This document shows, one piece after another, positions 61,640-64,000 of a stretch of DNA of 64,000 nucleotides. A program made the translations under genes and the position numbers. Below the pieces are notes generated by a model. It was not told the origin of the DNA and ran no database searches. It saw only the letters and a list, made by a program, of their open reading frames with translations. Source of the stretch: Arthrobacter rhizophilus (GTDB lineage: Bacteria; Actinomycetota; Actinomycetes; Actinomycetales; Micrococcaceae); NCBI RefSeq assembly GCF_026241105.1, contig NZ_JAPFFT010000002.1, positions 124,001 through 188,000 of the forward strand, given 5' to 3'. Within the stretch, counting starts at the first letter, position 1. The number at the start of each line of letters is the position of its first letter.

Positions 61640-62826
61640 TGTGCCGCCTCGATGAGGATGGCATCTGTCTGTCCGAAACCGCCGCAGATGGCTGCTACAG
61701 CCCATCGGCCGCCGATTCTCTTGAGTTGCCGGGCCGCTGTGAGCACGAGTCGCGCTCCGCTGGCCCCGGTGGCGTGGCCGATGGCTACGGCTCCGCCGTT
61801 CATGTTGGTGCGAGCGGCCAGCTGCTCCTCCAAACCGGCGTCACCATCTGCCAAGGTCTTGATGCTGACGACGGCCGTAGCGGCAAATGCCTCATTGATT
61901 TCGATGACGTCCAGATCCCGCGGGGTCAGGCCTGCATTCTGCAGGATGCGGGCAATGGCCAAACCCGGCAGGTACACAGAGGACGTCGGTGTTCCCGCGA
62001 TCTGCAGGTGCGAGTGAACTTTGGCGAGCGGGGTTGCCCCGTTGTCCGCCAGCGCCGCGGACCCGGACAGGATCAAGGCGACGGCCCCATCATTCAGGCC
62101 TGGAGCGTTCCCGGCTGTGACCGTGGGCCCGCCGTAGACCGGTTCAAGCCGGGCGAGTTTTTCCAGACTGCTGTCGGAGCGGGGTTGCTCATCCAATCTA
62201 AGGTCGCCGCCTGGGGTGCTGACTGGTGTGATCTCGTCGTCGAAGTACCCATCAGCCAAGGCCTTGAAGTACCGTTCGTGGCTCTGCAATGCCCAGGCAT
62301 CCTGCTCTTCACGCCCGACCCCGCGATTCACTGCTTCCTCGCCCGCTGAGCGGGCGATGGAGCCGCCGCCGGCAAGTGGATTCCGAAGCATCAGCAAATC
62401 TTCAACGGTGAGGTCCCCCCGTTTGGATCCCCAACGGGTCTCATGCAAAAGACGCGGCGTCTGGCTCATCGACTCGATCCCCAAGGCAATCGTGGATCGG
62501 GCGCCACTTTGAATGGCCCGCCACCCCAGCCCTACAGTCGTCATGCCCGAGCAACAAGCACGGTCCACAGTCAGGGAAGGCAGCGTTTCCGGGAAACCGG
62601 CGGCCATGGCGTATTGCCGGGCGGGAACCATCAGGCCACCCTCGATCATGGCCATGCCCGCGTTGAGCTCTGACACGTCCTGCACGGGCCAAGCCGTGCG
62701 TTGGACGACTGCCTGCAGGGTTTGACGGGCGAGGTCGACCACGGAAACCTCACGCAGCCCGCCGCCGAAGCGACCGAACGGCGATCGGATGCCATCTACG
62801 ATCCACACGAGCTGAGGATCAGACAT
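61636..62826 (-). CDS. Thiolase family protein (acetyl-CoA acyltransferase)
   Basis: 396 aa, GGAGAG 4 bp upstream of the ATG. The catalytic Cys is C91 in DRACCSGM, with NMNGGAVAIGHATGASGAR (His) and AICGGFGQTD (second Cys). WIVDGIRSPFGRFGGGL is the usual thiolase start. It is the first gene of the five-gene operon thiolase-ligase-hydratase-dehydrogenase-MHS, controlled by the TetR-type operator 19 bp upstream. Two thiolases in one regulon suggest two cleavage steps or different chain lengths. Confidence 0.94.
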   Translation of the reverse strand: MSDPQLVWIVDGIRSPFGRFGGGLREVSVVDLARQTLQAVVQRTAWPVQDVSELNAGMAMIEGGLMVPARQYAMAAGFPETLPSLTVDRACCSGMTTVGLGWRAIQSGARSTIALGIESMSQTPRLLHETRWGSKRGDLTVEDLLMLRNPLAGGGSIARSAGEEAVNRGVGREEQDAWALQSHERYFKALADGYFDDEITPVSTPGGDLRLDEQPRSDSSLEKLARLEPVYGGPTVTAGNAPGLNDGAVALILSGSAALADNGATPLAKVHSHLQIAGTPTSSVYLPGLAIARILQNAGLTPRDLDVIEINEAFAATAVVSIKTLADGDAGLEEQLAARTNMNGGAVAIGHATGASGARLVLTAARQLKRIGGRWAVAAICGGFGQTDAILIEAAQ

Positions 62827-62844
62827 TTACTCTCCTTTGAAAAA

Positions 62845-62864
62845 TGAAACTGATGTCACTTTTA
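62845..62864. promoter_or_regulatory. TetR-type operator upstream of the thiolase-ligase operon
   Basis: TGAAACTGATGTCACTTTTA matches the site at 54002-54021 at 18 of 20 positions. It lies 19 bp upstream of the thiolase ATG. Confidence 0.8.
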
Positions 62865-62891
62865 TAACTCCTGTCCTGGTCCGCGTCAAGA

Positions 62892-63155
62892 GTGGAGCGC
62901 GCGCGGGACGTCCACGAGGCTTTCACCGTGTTGAGCCACGAGAGCGCGGGGACACAGCAAGTGGTGGAGACGGCGGCCGCAATGATCGGCGCGCCGGTGG
63001 TGGTCGAGGACCTGCAGCACCTAGTCCTGGCATATTCCGCCCGCCGCCTCGCACCGACGGAATTGTTGGACGACTGGGAGCGGAGATCGCGGACCCTCCT
63101 TCGCCGGCGCCGGCCGATGGCTCGGCCAAGCGGATCGGTCCCGCGGAACCGTTGA
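62892..63155 (+). pseudogene. Truncated PucR-like regulator fragment
   Basis: The frame reads VERARDVHEAFTVLSHESAG, then QQVVETAAAMIGAPVVVEDLQ and LVLAYSARR...LLDDWERRSR. This is the N-terminal GAF-like ligand domain typical of PucR/CdaR-type actinobacterial regulators. It lacks the start of the domain and the C-terminal HTH, and composition degrades after about 63090. It is a gene fragment left by a deletion. Confidence 0.6.
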
Positions 63156-63264
63156 AAACGCGATCGCCTATGAGCTTGATGATGTGACTACTCCGGTGGA
63201 CCTCGTCCCGTCGGAGAATGTCGGCATGGACAAGATCGGCAAGGTTACGTATACGTTGAAGTAG
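63150..63264 (+). pseudogene. C-terminal fragment of an unidentified protein
   Basis: In a frame different from the PucR-like piece, VENAIAYELDDVTTPVDL and VPSENVGMDKIGKVTYTLK end at a TAG (63262), 38 bp before a strong terminator. The composition is convincingly protein-like, so this looks like the tail of a gene whose front was deleted and joined to the PucR-like fragment. Family unknown. Confidence 0.4.
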
Positions 63265-63302
63265 GTCCGGTTCGTCACGGATCGACCAACACTGCAATGT
63301 AT

Positions 63303-63338
63303 GAAGAGCGCCCCATCCTCCCGGATGAGGCGCTCTTC
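63303..63338 (+). terminator. Strong Rho-independent terminator
   Basis: GAAGAGCGCC and GGCGCTCTTC form a perfect 10-bp stem, continued by CATCC/GGATG around a TCCC loop, followed by the T-containing CATTGTTTCGG. It lies between the gene fragments and the phospholipase D-like gene. Confidence 0.85.
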
Positions 63339-63387
63339 CATTGTTTCGGTTCCAAGACATGTCGGACGACCAAATTAGGCTGGTTGC

Positions 63388-64000
63388 ATGACCTCTCAAC
63401 CCCGAGTACTCGACACTGCCTCGGAGTGGCTGCACTCAGCCCTTTCGGATCCCGACGGCGACGTCGTCCTCACGAGCCCTTACCTCTCCTATGTCGTATG
63501 CAGGAGCATCGCCGACGCGGCGATCGGATCATCCCGCTCATGGACCCTCTACACAACGCTGGATCCGCTCGCCGTGGCGAGCGCGTTCCTCTCGGTCCCG
63601 GGAATGGCGCTCTTGCTCGACACGGGAGTCGAGGTTCGCCACGTTGACCGGCTTCACGCCAAATGTTTCCTCGTTGGCAGTCGAGGGATGCTCGGATCCG
63701 CCAACCTCACCGGAGCAGGACTGGGCAGCTCGGTGAATGCGAACCGTGAGCTTGGTGTCGAGCTGGATCCGGATCAAATTGACGAGGCACGGAGGATGAT
63801 TCTCGCCTGGCCTTCCCGGTCAGTATCGAAGAGCGGCCTGGACATCTTGGCCGTGCAAGCCAACAGGCTACCGAAGCCCGCTCCGGGGGTGAGGGACCAG
63901 GACGAAGACTCAGCGCTTCTTGACGTCGAACGGCTCCTTGCCGATGCCCGGGAACCGGAACGATCTCTCTGGGTGAAGGTTGAGGACGGTGCTCCGGTCT
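63388..64000 (+). CDS. Phospholipase D-like (HKD) protein, partial at window edge
   Basis: The open frame from the ATG at 63388 (MTSQPRVLDTASEWLHSAL) runs off the right edge after 204 codons. The segment RLHAKCFLVGSRGMLGSANLTGAG near residues 93-116 is the HxKx4-(G)S-x-N-T motif of the PLD superfamily as used in NgoFVII-type nucleases and helicase-associated PLD domains. Such proteins are often restriction or repair nucleases, or front domains of larger defence proteins; the missing C-terminus would decide. Only one HKD motif is visible so far. Confidence 0.75.
   Translation, partial: MTSQPRVLDTASEWLHSALSDPDGDVVLTSPYLSYVVCRSIADAAIGSSRSWTLYTTLDPLAVASAFLSVPGMALLLDTGVEVRHVDRLHAKCFLVGSRGMLGSANLTGAGLGSSVNANRELGVELDPDQIDEARRMILAWPSRSVSKSGLDILAVQANRLPKPAPGVRDQDEDSALLDVERLLADAREPERSLWVKVEDGAPV

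Noticed and set aside
1..64000. CRISPR arrays, rRNA genes or a replication origin
   Set aside because: No regularly spaced direct repeats, rRNA-like sequence or DnaA-box clusters were noticed while reading the window.

Overview
The window looks like chromosome of a high-GC actinobacterium of the Arthrobacter/Paenarthrobacter/Pseudarthrobacter type (Micrococcales). The grounds are strong GC bias at third codon positions, GTG and TTG starts, a type B ribosomal protein L31, an alpha-E / circularly permuted ATP-grasp / transglutaminase trio, and several catabolic operons. The genus is inferred from gene content, not from a search.

Layout. 1-9.9 kb is conserved chromosome: transglutaminase/alpha-E/ATP-grasp operon, YeiH-type transporter, aminopeptidase N, two lipoproteins, a lipoate ligase-like protein and rpmE2 with a leader hairpin. 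10.3-12.8 kb is a small, less GC-biased accessory block: a 67-aa protein with 7-residue repeats, a DUF6338 membrane protein and a frameshifted conserved gene, followed by a tRNA 3'-end remnant. 13-22.5 kb is a sulfatase locus: PadR, sulfatase, MFS transporter, GH3 glycosidase, small protein and SDR on the minus strand, divergent from a formylglycine-generating enzyme (FGE) and two DUF202 membrane proteins. 23-25.5 kb is an IclR-controlled SDR/carboxymuconolactone decarboxylase-like cluster, followed by a dead IS481 transposase. 26.6-38.1 kb is a divergon: two TIM-barrel isomerases and two Gfo/Idh/MocA dehydrogenases on one side; an Opp/Dpp-type ABC importer (one subunit is a permease-ATPase fusion) and a second sulfatase on the other. 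Both promoters carry copies of the same 19-bp operator. 38.2-40.8 kb holds a second PadR followed by decayed copies of FGE, DUF202 and a DUF1508-like gene. 40.8-49 kb has a TetR regulator, a GH1-MFS-GH3 operon, an IS5-family remnant and a ROK regulator. 49.8-50.4 kb is a LysE exporter. 50.7-62.9 kb holds two beta-oxidation-type operons and a TetR regulator that share one 20-bp palindromic operator in three copies. The right edge has a truncated PucR-like fragment, a strong terminator and the start of a phospholipase D-like gene.

How it fits together. 13-48 kb reads as an island for importing and dismantling sulfated and/or oxidised glycosides: two sulfatases and their activating enzyme, GH1/GH3 glycosidases, MFS and ABC importers, and a dehydrogenase/isomerase set of the kind used in 3-keto-glycoside and levoglucosan breakdown. 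The sulfatase + PadR + FGE + DUF202 module occurs twice, once intact and once decaying. 51-63 kb is a CoA-dependent acid degradation regulon: MHS uptake, CoA ligase, glutaryl-CoA-dehydrogenase-like enzyme, hydratases, a FadB-like fusion and two thiolases. Functions are read from motifs and context; substrates are inference.
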